36,357 nt of DNA from Physcocola sp002396385 (GTDB taxonomy: Bacteria; Bacteroidota; Bacteroidia; Bacteroidales; Paludibacteraceae): the NCBI GenBank assembly GCA_946535435.1, contig CAMNDM010000038.1, forward strand, positions 1 through 36,357, written 5' to 3'. Within the stretch, counting starts at the first letter, position 1, and every line of letters begins with the position of its first letter. The notes beneath the pieces are model-generated. The model was not told where the DNA came from. It was given only the letters and a program-made list of their open reading frames with translations, and did no database searches. Both the position numbers and the translations under genes were made by a program. Positions 26,006-33,167 of this stretch are shown here, in pieces.

Positions 26006-26137
26006 TTAATCTTCTTGCCATGAATTTGTAACAACGTCTTTGGTTGTACTACTACCTTTCTTTAGCGTATCGTGAAGTATTAATCGATAATGACCTTTGT
26101 ATACTTCAGTGATAGTACCGAAACTGTTTTCTCTCAT
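26006..26137 (-). CDS. Possible 43-residue protein
   Basis: ATG at 26137 preceded by GGAAAGAAT; translation begins MRENSFGTITEVYKGHYRLI and ends NSWQED. The frame is open for a further ten codons upstream without another ATG. Composition looks protein-like (mixed polar and hydrophobic, few rare features), but there is no homologue I recognise, and it may be a remnant of a longer gene. It is followed on the minus strand by a run of seven C. Confidence 0.3.
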   Translation of the reverse strand: MRENSFGTITEVYKGHYRLILHDTLKKGSSTTKDVVTNSWQED

Positions 26138-26201
26138 ATTCTTTCCGTCGTTATTTGTAGGTCTGTGCTAATTTATAGAAAGTAGTTAAGCCGTATGCAA
26201 C

Positions 26202-26297
26202 AAAAAAAGCGAGATCTTTCGACCTCGCTCTTCTTAAACTCAAATAAACTACAATTTAAAATAAAAATTAGATTCAAGCGGGTCTCCCGACTCACTC
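26202..26297 (-). ncRNA. Tandem small-RNA unit 1
   Basis: Minus-strand unit about 96 nt long: 5' hairpin GUC-GGGA-GAC (26291-26282), a conserved AU-rich core containing UUGUAGUUUAUUUGAGUUUA, and a terminator GCGAGGUC-GAAA-GAUCUCGC (26228-26209) followed by U7. Upstream lies the block GGCACA-N4-TTGTATA shared with the other units. The -7 region is degenerate. Start position is estimated. Confidence 0.6.
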
Positions 26298-26371
26298 ATT
26301 AAAAAATATACAACTATTGTGCCAAATTCATGATTTGTAGGTTGTTTTATGCTTTTTTTATTGTGGGCTAT

Positions 26372-26471
26372 AAAAAAAGCGAGATCTTTTGGACCTCGCT
26401 CTTCTTAAACTCAAATAAACTACAATTTAAAATAAAAAAAATTAGATTCTGGCGAGTCTCCCGACTAACCA
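26372..26471 (-). ncRNA. Tandem small-RNA unit 2
   Basis: Same arrangement as unit 1: GUC-GGGA-GAC hairpin (26465-26456), the same core with a longer U tract, and terminator GCGAGGUC-CAAAA-GAUCUCGC (26399-26379) plus U7. The upstream GGCACA-N4-TTGTATA block is at 26496-26480. Substitutions between units sit in loops, single-stranded tracts or G-U compatible positions. Confidence 0.6.
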
Positions 26472-26596
26472 ATTAAGAATATACAAATTTTGTGCCAATT
26501 CATCGTTTTTTTTCGAGTGTGAAATGCACTTTTTTGAGGTCTTTTGTTGAGTTTTTCCATGATACGGGTGTAACTTTTCGGAATACGGTTGTATAA

Positions 26597-26688
26597 AACA
26601 AAAGCGAGATCTTTCGATCTCGCTCTTCTTAAACTCAAATAAACTACAATTTAAAAATAAAATTAGATTCTTGTGAGTCTCACGACTG
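26597..26688 (-). ncRNA. Tandem small-RNA unit 3
   Basis: First unit in the direction of transcription, directly behind recG. Hairpin GUC-GUGA-GAC (26686-26677; still a GNRA loop), core as in the other units, terminator GCGAGAUC-GAAA-GAUCUCGC (26623-26604) then UUUUGUUUU. Unlike units 1 and 2 it also has a full consensus promoter. Confidence 0.65.
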
Positions 26689-26693
26689 ACATG

Positions 26694-26724
26694 CAAAAGT
26701 ATACAAAAAATGTGCCTTTTCAAA
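26694..26724 (-). promoter_or_regulatory. Promoter of small-RNA unit 3
   Basis: Minus-strand TTTG (26724-26721), 19-nt spacer, TACTTTTG (26701-26694). The spacer contains GGCACA-N4-TTGTATA, which is also present upstream of units 1 and 2 and resembles a sigma-54 -24/-12 layout (TGGCACG-N4-TTGCW) with T instead of C at -12. Confidence 0.65.
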
Positions 26725-26760
26725 GGCTAATGCTTTAAAATTGAGCTTGTTTTAATATTT

Positions 26761-28869
26761 TTAAGAAATACTCCCCCAATCGAAAGAAGGAGCCTTTTTT
26801 AAAAGTTGTTCTTTAAGAATCTTGTTTTCCGGAACCTCGAGGTTCGGATCGTTTTTGAGTATCAGGCGTGCCATGTCTCTTGCGACTTGCAAGATTTGTC
26901 CGTCTCTAGCCAGATCTGCTATGTGTAGTTCGAACGGCATACCACTTTGTTGTGTTCCTTCCAGGTCTCCGGGCCCCCTTAGCCTCAGGTCAGCTTCCGA
27001 TATCTCGAAACCATCGGTGCTGCTTGTCATAATGTCCATCCTCTCACGGGTGTTTTTCGATTGTTTGACTGAAGTGATGAGTATGCAGTAGCTTTGTTCC
27101 GCTCCTCTGCCCACTCTCCCCCTAAGTTGGTGCAGTTGTGCCAGGCCGAACCTTTCAGCGCTTTCTATAACCATAACTGTTGCGTTCGGTACGTTAACCC
27201 CCACTTCAATAACAGTGGTTGCTACAAGAATCTGTGTTTGTCCGCTGGCAAATTTCTGCATCTCTTGTTCTTTCTCAGTTGCTGGCAGTTGCCCGTGTAC
27301 CATACTGATGTGGTAGTGTGGCTCTGGAAAGATGTTCTTGAGTTGTTGGTAGCCTTCCTCCAAATTTTGGAAGTCTAAGGCTTCCGATTCTTTTATGAGA
27401 GGGTATACGATGTAGGCTTGTCTGCCCTTTGCCAATTCCCTTTTGATGAAGTCGTAAATTCCTAGACGGTTGTTCTCGGTCCGGTGTATGGTTTTTATGG
27501 GCTGGCGTCCTGGGGGCAACTCGTCAATTACACTTACGTCCAAGTCTCCATAAAGGGTCATGGCCAGAGTCCTTGGTATAGGGGTGGCTGTCATGACCAA
27601 AACGTGGGGAGGTCTGACGTTTTTTCCCCATAATTTAGCCCTCTGTGCAACGCCGAAACGGTGCTGTTCATCGATTATTGCCAGTCCCAGATTCTTGAAC
27701 TTAACTTTGTCTTCCAGCAGGGCGTGTGTGCCAATCAGTAGCTGAAGGGTCCCGTTCTCCAACCTTTCGTATATTTCCCTGCGTTCTGCGGTTTTTGTAC
27801 TTCCAGTCAGTAATCTCACTTGGACTGACAACGGCTGTAGCATTTTCGATATACTCAGGTAATGTTGCGTGGCCAGTATTTCGGTCGGCGCCATTATGCA
27901 TGCTTGGAAGTTGTTGTCAAGTGCCATCAGTGTGCACATTAAGGCAACAAGCGTTTTACCGCTACCCACGTCTCCTTGAAGTAAACGGTTCATTTGTTTT
28001 CCGCTTCTGACGTCTTCCCTTATTTCCTTAATCACTCTTTTTTGTGCATCTGTGAGTTGGAATGGAATGTGATTTTGATAAAAAGACAGGAAATAGTTCC
28101 CTATGGAGGCGAATATGAAACCTTCTTTCTTGTTCTGTATGCTGTTGCGCTGCAACAGTTGCAGTTGTATGTAGAACAATTCTTCAAATTTCATTCGGAA
28201 TTGGCATTTCTCTAAAAGAGACTTGTCTTTCGGAAAATGCAGGTTCCGGATGCAGGTGTCTAATGTCGGCAGGCTCAACTTGCTGAGAAGGTAGGCCGGC
28301 AGGGTCTCAGGTAACTGATAGTTGGCCAGATGGGTCTGCATAATGTTGAAGATGATGGTTTGAATGCTTTTGGTATTCAAAAAATTATTCTTCATCTTTT
28401 CCGTGGTGTTGTATACACCATGCAGGCCACCCATAGTTCGTTTTGCTTCTGCACTGTTGAGCGACTCTAATTCTGGATGTACAAAATTCAGTTGGTTGTT
28501 GTAGTAACTTGGCTTTCCGAAAAGGACGTATTCGTTACCAATCTTTAATTGGTCTGCTATGTATCTGCCTCCCTTAAACCATAAAAGTTCTACGGTGGAC
28601 GTTCCATCGCTGAAGGTGCCGGACATCCGGCTGCTTTTACCTTCGCCAATTGTACGCAGTGTTAGTAGCTTGCCTTTGATTTGCACATAGGCCATACTGC
28701 TGTCCACCTCTCTTATCTTGTAAAACTGGCTGCGGTCTACGTACCTGAAAGGAAATACGTAGAGCATGTCCTCAACGTTGTTTACGTTGAGTTCGCTTCT
28801 GAGAATGTCCGCTTTCCTCGGACCTACGCCTTTCAGATATTTTATGTCTATTTTGGCCAGCTCAGACAT
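26761..28869 (-). CDS. recG: ATP-dependent DNA helicase RecG
   Basis: 702 residues, normal length. The N-terminal wedge/OB region (~1-230) includes YLKGVGPRKADILRSE and the OB-fold; superfamily 2 helicase motifs follow: Walker A GDVGSGKT near 303, IDEQHRFGV (motif II, DEQH) near 401, MTATPIPRT (motif III), and QLRGRVGRG (motif VI). RecG reverses stalled forks and remodels recombination intermediates. It starts 4 bp after the ispD stop, hence co-transcribed. No strong terminator follows before the small-RNA array. Confidence 0.97.
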   Translation of the reverse strand: MSELAKIDIKYLKGVGPRKADILRSELNVNNVEDMLYVFPFRYVDRSQFYKIREVDSSMAYVQIKGKLLTLRTIGEGKSSRMSGTFSDGTSTVELLWFKGGRYIADQLKIGNEYVLFGKPSYYNNQLNFVHPELESLNSAEAKRTMGGLHGVYNTTEKMKNNFLNTKSIQTIIFNIMQTHLANYQLPETLPAYLLSKLSLPTLDTCIRNLHFPKDKSLLEKCQFRMKFEELFYIQLQLLQRNSIQNKKEGFIFASIGNYFLSFYQNHIPFQLTDAQKRVIKEIREDVRSGKQMNRLLQGDVGSGKTLVALMCTLMALDNNFQACIMAPTEILATQHYLSISKMLQPLSVQVRLLTGSTKTAERREIYERLENGTLQLLIGTHALLEDKVKFKNLGLAIIDEQHRFGVAQRAKLWGKNVRPPHVLVMTATPIPRTLAMTLYGDLDVSVIDELPPGRQPIKTIHRTENNRLGIYDFIKRELAKGRQAYIVYPLIKESEALDFQNLEEGYQQLKNIFPEPHYHISMVHGQLPATEKEQEMQKFASGQTQILVATTVIEVGVNVPNATVMVIESAERFGLAQLHQLRGRVGRGAEQSYCILITSVKQSKNTRERMDIMTSSTDGFEISEADLRLRGPGDLEGTQQSGMPFELHIADLARDGQILQVARDMARLILKNDPNLEVPENKILKEQLLKKAPSFDWGSIS

Positions 28870-28873
28870 CGGC

Positions 28874-29551
28874 TCATATGTTTGATTTTATTAGGGCTTC
28901 CGCTATCATAAGGTCAAACGGAGTTGTTAATTTTATATTCTTCCGGTTGCCTTGTGTCAGTTCCACAGCGTGCCCCATATTTTCTACAACACTAGCATCG
29001 TCGGTGAACAAAGGCGAAAAACTTTGTTTGTAGGCGTTGTGAAGAATGTCTGCTTTGAAAACTTGTGGCGTCTGTACGAGTTTGTATTGGCTGCGATCTT
29101 CGGATTTGTTGCCTTTTGTGGTAATGCGGCGGAGCGAGTCCACGCAATCGGTCACCGGAATGGCTGTGCCTTTGTGTATGGCCATATCGTAAGCTTCTCT
29201 GATGGTTGACAGACTTGCAAACGGTCGTACACCATCGTGGACTCCTACAACACAATCGCTATTGTCTGGAACCAGGGCAAGGCCGTTTTTAACCGAGTGG
29301 AAACGGGTCTCACCCCCATTTGCTACTAAATGTGGCGTGTTGAATCCGTATTTTTTACAGATGCTTTTCCAGTAGCTTTGCTGGTCAATGGGTAAAACAA
29401 TAATGATGTGGATGTTGCTGTCGTATGCGACAAAGGTGTCAATGGTGCGCATCAGTACTGGTCTGCCGCCAATTGGTAGAAATTGTTTGGGTATGTCTCC
29501 TCCCATGCGAAGTCCCTTCCCTCCAGCCACTATTATTATGTATTTATCCAT
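28874..29551 (-). CDS. ispD: 2-C-methyl-D-erythritol 4-phosphate cytidylyltransferase
   Basis: 225 residues (EC 2.7.7.60), third step of the non-mevalonate isoprenoid pathway. The nucleotide-binding signature is IIVAGGKGLRMGGDIPKQFL at the N-terminus; further family motifs are VGVHDGVRPF (metal and substrate), TPQVFKADIL and FTDDASVVE. Normal length. ispD-recG coupling is common in Bacteroidales. Confidence 0.96.
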   Translation of the reverse strand: MDKYIIIVAGGKGLRMGGDIPKQFLPIGGRPVLMRTIDTFVAYDSNIHIIIVLPIDQQSYWKSICKKYGFNTPHLVANGGETRFHSVKNGLALVPDNSDCVVGVHDGVRPFASLSTIREAYDMAIHKGTAIPVTDCVDSLRRITTKGNKSEDRSQYKLVQTPQVFKADILHNAYKQSFSPLFTDDASVVENMGHAVELTQGNRKNIKLTTPFDLMIAEALIKSNI

Positions 29552-29563
29552 AATTCGTAATAT

Positions 29564-29815
29564 CTATTTGCGTGTCTCTGAATTGTCCAGACCTTTTTGC
29601 TTGTTGTGTCTCTGTGCGGTGTCTCTGCAAGCGCTCTTTTCCTTCTTCGACTTTTTCTTAGAACACTTGCTCTCTGAATCGGCTCTCTTTTGTATTGGTT
29701 CGGTGGTTAGTGACGCACTGGTAGTCCCATCGGTGTTGCTTCTAGTGCTCTCTGAACCTGTGGCGTAGAACGAGAACAAGAGAGTTGTAGAGATGAAAAG
29801 AAAAGTCTTCCTCAT
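29564..29815 (-). CDS. Small secreted Ser/Lys-rich protein
   Basis: 83 residues: signal peptide MRKTFLFISTTLLFSFYATG, then a low-complexity tail rich in Ser, Thr, Lys and Glu (KRADSESKCSKKKSKKEKSA). No family recognised. Support comes from position: a TAATTTTG -7 element lies 26 bp upstream (29848-29841) and ispD starts 12 bp after the stop, so it would be the first gene of the ispD-recG operon. Confidence 0.5.
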   Translation of the reverse strand: MRKTFLFISTTLLFSFYATGSESTRSNTDGTTSASLTTEPIQKRADSESKCSKKKSKKEKSACRDTAQRHNKQKGLDNSETRK

Positions 29816-29840
29816 TGCTTTTATATTGTGTTACATTCTA

Positions 29841-29848
29841 CAAAATTA
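29841..29848 (-). promoter_or_regulatory. -7 element for the 29815-ispD-recG operon
   Basis: TAATTTTG on the minus strand, exact consensus. No TTTG at the proper distance. Expected leader about 19 nt. Confidence 0.45.
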
Positions 29849-29971
29849 GAATTTTCTGTGTTAATTGATTCCCAATTTGCCTTGGTTCTTCGTTTTAAAG
29901 CCTTTTTTCGGGCTTAGAAACAAGCGGAAACTGTCTTTTTTACGAATAAAAGGTGTATTTTATACGTTTTG

Positions 29972-29985
29972 TTGATTTAAATCAA
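29972..29985 (+). promoter_or_regulatory. FNR-type operator upstream of small RNA copy A
   Basis: TTGAT-TTAA-ATCAA, a perfect 14-bp palindrome identical to the E. coli FNR consensus TTGAT-N4-ATCAA. Its centre is about 60-63 bases upstream of the inferred start of the small RNA, the usual class I activator position. Confidence 0.65.
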
Positions 29986-30003
29986 GAATTTTTATGCTTT
30001 ATA

Positions 30004-30035
30004 TTTGGAGGAGATAAAAAAGTTATGCAATTTTG
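30004..30035 (+). promoter_or_regulatory. Promoter of small RNA copy A
   Basis: TTTG (30004-30007), 20-nt spacer, CAATTTTG (30028-30035). The -7 element has C for T at its first position, as in copy B. A weak -7 fits promoters that need an activator. TATATTTG at 30000-30007 is an overlapping alternative. Confidence 0.6.
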
Positions 30036-30041
30036 TAGTGC

Positions 30042-30124
30042 AAACAAAACAGATAGATTTTTCATAGTTAAGGTTTAGGTTAAATGGACTAAAGGGACGT
30101 TGTGAAACGTCCCTTTAGTTTTTT
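30042..30124 (+). ncRNA. Twin small RNA, copy A
   Basis: About 83 nt from the inferred start to the T run. A single-stranded 5' part (containing AGAUUUUUCAUAGUUAAGG) is followed by a perfect 14-bp terminator hairpin with a GTGA loop (30088-30119) and six T. The sequence from 30018 to 30124 differs from copy B at one base in 107, and that base lies in the -7 element, so the RNA itself is identical. 53 bp upstream of the BspA-like gene. Confidence 0.7.
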
Positions 30125-30176
30125 ACTTCCATCTTCTGTTATTTTGTTTTAACTTTGCCTAAATTTTCTAATATAT

Positions 30177-31073
30177 ATGTGTAAGCGTTTATTGTTTATT
30201 CTTTTCCCCCTTTTCCAGTCTTTTATGCTGAATGCCCAAAATTTCGACGATGAAGTTTTGGTTCATGATTTTGTGGAGGGAAAACTTTGTTTTACAATAT
30301 TAGATAAAACCTCGAACGAGGCTGAAGTAAGTGGCACTACGTTAAAAGTAGAACAAGAAATAAAAGGATATTATGCCTTGTTTGATATAACTATACCTGC
30401 CTCTGTGTCGTTTGGCGGCGTGACATATAAGGTTTCTACAGTTGCCAATAACGCATTCAGAGGGTGTATGAACATAGGTACGGTAGAGGTGGAAAGTGGA
30501 GTCTCTTATATAGGTAATTCTGCTTTTGAAAATTGTGGCCGTCTTGGCAGTGTGAATATCTTAGAAGGAGTCTCATACATTGGAGATAAAGCGTTTGCCG
30601 GATGTTCCCAACTTCATACTCTAAGTTTACCAAAGTCTTTGACCTTTGTGGGCAAGGGCTCATTCAGCCGTTGTAAATCAATAAAGTCTATCTCTTTTCC
30701 TTGTCAGGTAAAAGAACTCGATCCTTCCACCTTTGATGATTGTTCAAACTTGGAGGCGGTTCTTGTGGATGAAGAGAATCCGTATATGGTAAGTGTAGAC
30801 GGAGTTTTGTATGACAGGGAACAGACGAAGTTGATATGTTGTCCGGAAGCTAGAACAGCAGCTCTTATAATTCCGCAAACTGTAACTGATGTTTCCTGGT
30901 CTTTTCCGGCGTCGAGTAAACAGTCGTGCATCAGTTGCAGCTCTTATGTCCCCCCTGTTGCAAAATCGCAGATAGGAGGGTCAGTCGGTATCTCCCTTTT
31001 TGTTCCCAAACGGTCGGTAAGTGCGTATGAACAAGACGCATTTTGGTCTCGTTTTGTGATACGTCCTTACTGA
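30177..31073 (+). CDS. BspA-like leucine-rich repeat surface protein
   Basis: 298 residues, signal peptide MCKRLLFILFPLFQSFMLNA, then LRR_5/BspA repeats of ~23 residues from ~90 to 195: VANNAFRGCMNIGTVEVESG, IGNSAFENCGRLGSVNI, IGDKAFAGCSQLHTLSLP, VGKGSFSRCKSIKSISFP, LDPSTFDDCSNLEAVLVD. The C-terminal part (LFVPKRSVSAYEQDAFWSRF) is the usual BspA-protein ending. Family members bind host proteins or sugars; here the ligand is unknown. TAACTTTG at 30150-30157 may drive it with a short leader. It sits between the twin small RNAs. Confidence 0.88.
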   Translation: MCKRLLFILFPLFQSFMLNAQNFDDEVLVHDFVEGKLCFTILDKTSNEAEVSGTTLKVEQEIKGYYALFDITIPASVSFGGVTYKVSTVANNAFRGCMNIGTVEVESGVSYIGNSAFENCGRLGSVNILEGVSYIGDKAFAGCSQLHTLSLPKSLTFVGKGSFSRCKSIKSISFPCQVKELDPSTFDDCSNLEAVLVDEENPYMVSVDGVLYDREQTKLICCPEARTAALIIPQTVTDVSWSFPASSKQSCISCSSYVPPVAKSQIGGSVGISLFVPKRSVSAYEQDAFWSRFVIRPY

Positions 31074-31129
31074 AACCATAGAAAAAATGGTTGTTGTGCG
31101 CAATAAAATGTTCATTATTACGGATATTC

Positions 31130-31143
31130 TTGATTTTAATCAA
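31130..31143 (+). promoter_or_regulatory. FNR-type operator upstream of small RNA copy B
   Basis: TTGAT-TTTA-ATCAA, again a perfect FNR consensus match, centred about 60 bases upstream of the inferred start. The sequence between this box and the -33 element is not conserved with copy A, while the box is. Confidence 0.65.
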
Positions 31144-31159
31144 CTTTTTGCGTGAAATG

Positions 31160-31191
31160 TTTGGTGGATTGTGAAAAGTTATGCAACTTTG
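31160..31191 (+). promoter_or_regulatory. Promoter of small RNA copy B
   Basis: TTTG (31160-31163), 20-nt spacer, CAACTTTG (31184-31191). Confidence 0.6.
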
Positions 31192-31197
31192 TAGTGC

Positions 31198-31280
31198 AAA
31201 CAAAACAGATAGATTTTTCATAGTTAAGGTTTAGGTTAAATGGACTAAAGGGACGTTGTGAAACGTCCCTTTAGTTTTTT
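31198..31280 (+). ncRNA. Twin small RNA, copy B
   Basis: Identical in its transcribed part to copy A, with the same 14-bp hairpin (31244-31275) and T run. It ends 40 bp before the U32 gene; the end of its T run also supplies the TTTG of that gene's promoter. Confidence 0.7.
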
Positions 31281-31310
31281 TGGTGATACTTTATTAAACC
31301 AGTATATTTG
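31279..31310 (+). promoter_or_regulatory. Promoter of the U32-flippase operon
   Basis: TTTG (31279-31282, made of the last T residues of the small-RNA terminator plus G), 20-nt spacer, TATATTTG (31303-31310). The ATG follows 9 nt later, so the leader would be only a few nucleotides. Confidence 0.65.
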
Positions 31311-31319
31311 TCTTGATTT

Positions 31320-33167
31320 ATGGATGCTCGTAATAAAATAGAACTGCTGGCTCCGGCGCGTGACGCTGAAGTGGGTAAAGAAGCCATCTACCATGGCGCC
31401 GATGCTGTTTATATAGGTGGGCCTAAGTTTGGCGCACGTGTTGCAGCGGGGAATTCTTTAGAGGATATTGAAAGTTTGTGCAGGGTTGCGCACACTTATT
31501 ATGCCAAAGTGTATGTCGCCTTGAATACGATATTGACTGACAGTGAGTTGGAAGAGGCCGAAACTTTGGTGAAACGTTTATATGAGATAGGGGTAGACGG
31601 ACTTATTGTTCAAGACCTTGGTATCACCCAGTTAGCTCTTCCCCCAATTGCGCTACATGCAAGTACACAGATGGACACACGAACACCAGAAAAAGCGAGA
31701 TTTTTACAAGATGTTGGTTTCCAGCAAATTGTTATTGCACGAGAGTCTTCGCTGGAACAAATCAGAGCCATAGCCTCTGCCACTTATGTCCGGTTAGAGG
31801 CTTTTGTTCATGGTGCTTTGTGTGTAGGTTATAGCGGGCAATGCTATTTGAGCTGCGCTCTTACAGGCCGAAGTGCCAACCGGGGTGCATGTGCGCAGTT
31901 GTGCCGCCTTCCTTATCGGCTTACAGATGCCGACGGACACTGTTATTCGAACGGAAAACACTTGTTGTCGTTACGTGATATGAATCTGTCGGACTCTCTT
32001 CCCGAACTTCTTGAAGCCGGAGTCTCGTCTCTAAAAATAGAGGGCCGCCTGAAAGATGTCGAATATGTGAAGAATGTGACGGCTTATTATAGGACGAAAC
32101 TTGATACTATTCTAGGCACTGATAAACAATACCAGCGTTCAAGCTCAGGAAAGTCTTCTTTTTCTTTTGTCCCAGATTTGGAAAAAAGTTTCAATAGGGG
32201 CTTTACCGACTATTTTTTTTATGGTCGAAAAAAAAATATAACATCTTTCGACACACCAAAGTCTCAGGGTGAGAAGCTGGGCATTGTCTCTTCTGTCGGA
32301 AGAAACTATTTTGATGTCGATACGGAAAAAAAGTTGTCGAATGGTGACGGGCTTTGTTTTGTGAATCCTTCCGGACAATTTGAAGGAATTAAGGCAAACA
32401 GGGTTGACGGCCGGCGTGTTTTCCCCCTATCAATGCCGAAACTGAAGGTTGGTACCGTCCTTCGCCGAAATTTTGATGCTGAATTTGAAAAATTGTTGTC
32501 AAAAGAGAGCGCGGAAAGAAAAATCGCAGTTCGCTTCTTGGTTCGTCTGAATGAAGCTGAAGTCCTGCTTTCTGTGACCGACGAGGATGGAATTGAGGCC
32601 TCTTTTTCTGCCCGTTATGAGTTTCAAGAAGCGAAAAATGTGGCAATGGCGGAAAATACAATCAAACAACAACTTGGCAAGACGGGTAATACTGTTTTTT
32701 CCGTAGTTGGTGTGAAGGTTGAAACGAACCGGCCTTGTTTCTTCCCGTCGTCGGTAGTTGCGGGGTGGAGACGAAAATTGGTTGAACTCTTGTTGGAAAA
32801 AAGGGAACAAGAAAGAACTGTGTGTGACGTGGCATTCCCATCTTCAGATTGTTCTTATGAAGAGTCTGAACTCGATTTCAGGGCAAATGCCTATAATAAA
32901 AAAGCGGTAGAATTTTATAGACAGCACGGAGTAGGACACATAGATCCAGCATTCGAAACGGGAACTGTTACCGGAGAAGTCGAACTGATGTTATGCAAAC
33001 ACTGCATTCGTTATAGCCTGGGGGCTTGTCTGAAAACGAAAGATGCAGGGCGTTTACCAGGTCCTTTGTTTTTGGTTGATCCGAATAACAACCGCGTCAG
33101 ACTGGAGTTCGATTGTAAGGCCTGTCAGATGAAAGTGATGGGTAGGGTGAAAAAAGGAATACGATGA
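31320..33167 (+). CDS. U32-family protein with DUF3656-like region (RNA hydroxylation type)
   Basis: 615 residues. Opens with IELLAPARDAEVGKEAIYHG and ADAVYIGG, typical of U32. The cysteine signature is SGQCYLSCALTGRSANRGAC followed by AQLC (~177-200), which in E. coli relatives (TrhP, RlhA) binds an iron-sulfur cluster. Length and a middle insert fit the longer RlhA-like branch (23S rRNA C2501 hydroxylation) better than TrhP (~450 residues). The C-terminus has another Cys cluster (LCKHCIRYSLGAC and DCKACQMKV). Often labelled collagenase or peptidase, for which there is little support. Overlaps the flippase gene by ATGA. Confidence 0.9.
   Translation: MDARNKIELLAPARDAEVGKEAIYHGADAVYIGGPKFGARVAAGNSLEDIESLCRVAHTYYAKVYVALNTILTDSELEEAETLVKRLYEIGVDGLIVQDLGITQLALPPIALHASTQMDTRTPEKARFLQDVGFQQIVIARESSLEQIRAIASATYVRLEAFVHGALCVGYSGQCYLSCALTGRSANRGACAQLCRLPYRLTDADGHCYSNGKHLLSLRDMNLSDSLPELLEAGVSSLKIEGRLKDVEYVKNVTAYYRTKLDTILGTDKQYQRSSSGKSSFSFVPDLEKSFNRGFTDYFFYGRKKNITSFDTPKSQGEKLGIVSSVGRNYFDVDTEKKLSNGDGLCFVNPSGQFEGIKANRVDGRRVFPLSMPKLKVGTVLRRNFDAEFEKLLSKESAERKIAVRFLVRLNEAEVLLSVTDEDGIEASFSARYEFQEAKNVAMAENTIKQQLGKTGNTVFSVVGVKVETNRPCFFPSSVVAGWRRKLVELLLEKREQERTVCDVAFPSSDCSYEESELDFRANAYNKKAVEFYRQHGVGHIDPAFETGTVTGEVELMLCKHCIRYSLGACLKTKDAGRLPGPLFLVDPNNNRVRLEFDCKACQMKVMGRVKKGIR

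Larger units (their letters stand above)
26202..26724 (-). repeat. Array of three imperfect direct repeats (small-RNA units)
   Basis: The three units share about 75 nt of near-identical RNA sequence plus a 17-nt upstream block with fixed spacing, separated by unrelated AT-rich sequence. The distance between equivalent hairpins is 174 and 221 bp. Confidence 0.9.
30018..31280 (+). repeat. Pair of 107-bp direct repeats (30018-30124 and 31174-31280)
   Basis: 106 of 107 bases identical, offset 1156 bp, same orientation; they enclose the BspA-like gene. The only difference is T30031 against C31187. No target-site duplication or transposase is seen, so this looks like duplication of a small-RNA gene rather than an insertion sequence. 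Confidence 0.9.

Noticed and set aside
26202..26724. CRISPR-like array
   Set aside because: Only three units of about 100 nt with unequal spacing, each ending in a terminator; no short repeats, spacers or cas genes.
30931..31221. 96-codon minus-strand frame starting MKNLSVLFALQ in repeat copy B
   Set aside because: It overlaps the C-terminal part of the BspA-like gene in antisense, and its counterpart in copy A stops after about 25 codons. The shared part is explained by the duplicated small RNA and its promoter.
30018..31280. Insertion sequence or composite transposon bounded by the 107-bp repeats
   Set aside because: No transposase, no terminal inverted repeats and no target-site duplication; the enclosed gene is an ordinary secreted LRR protein.
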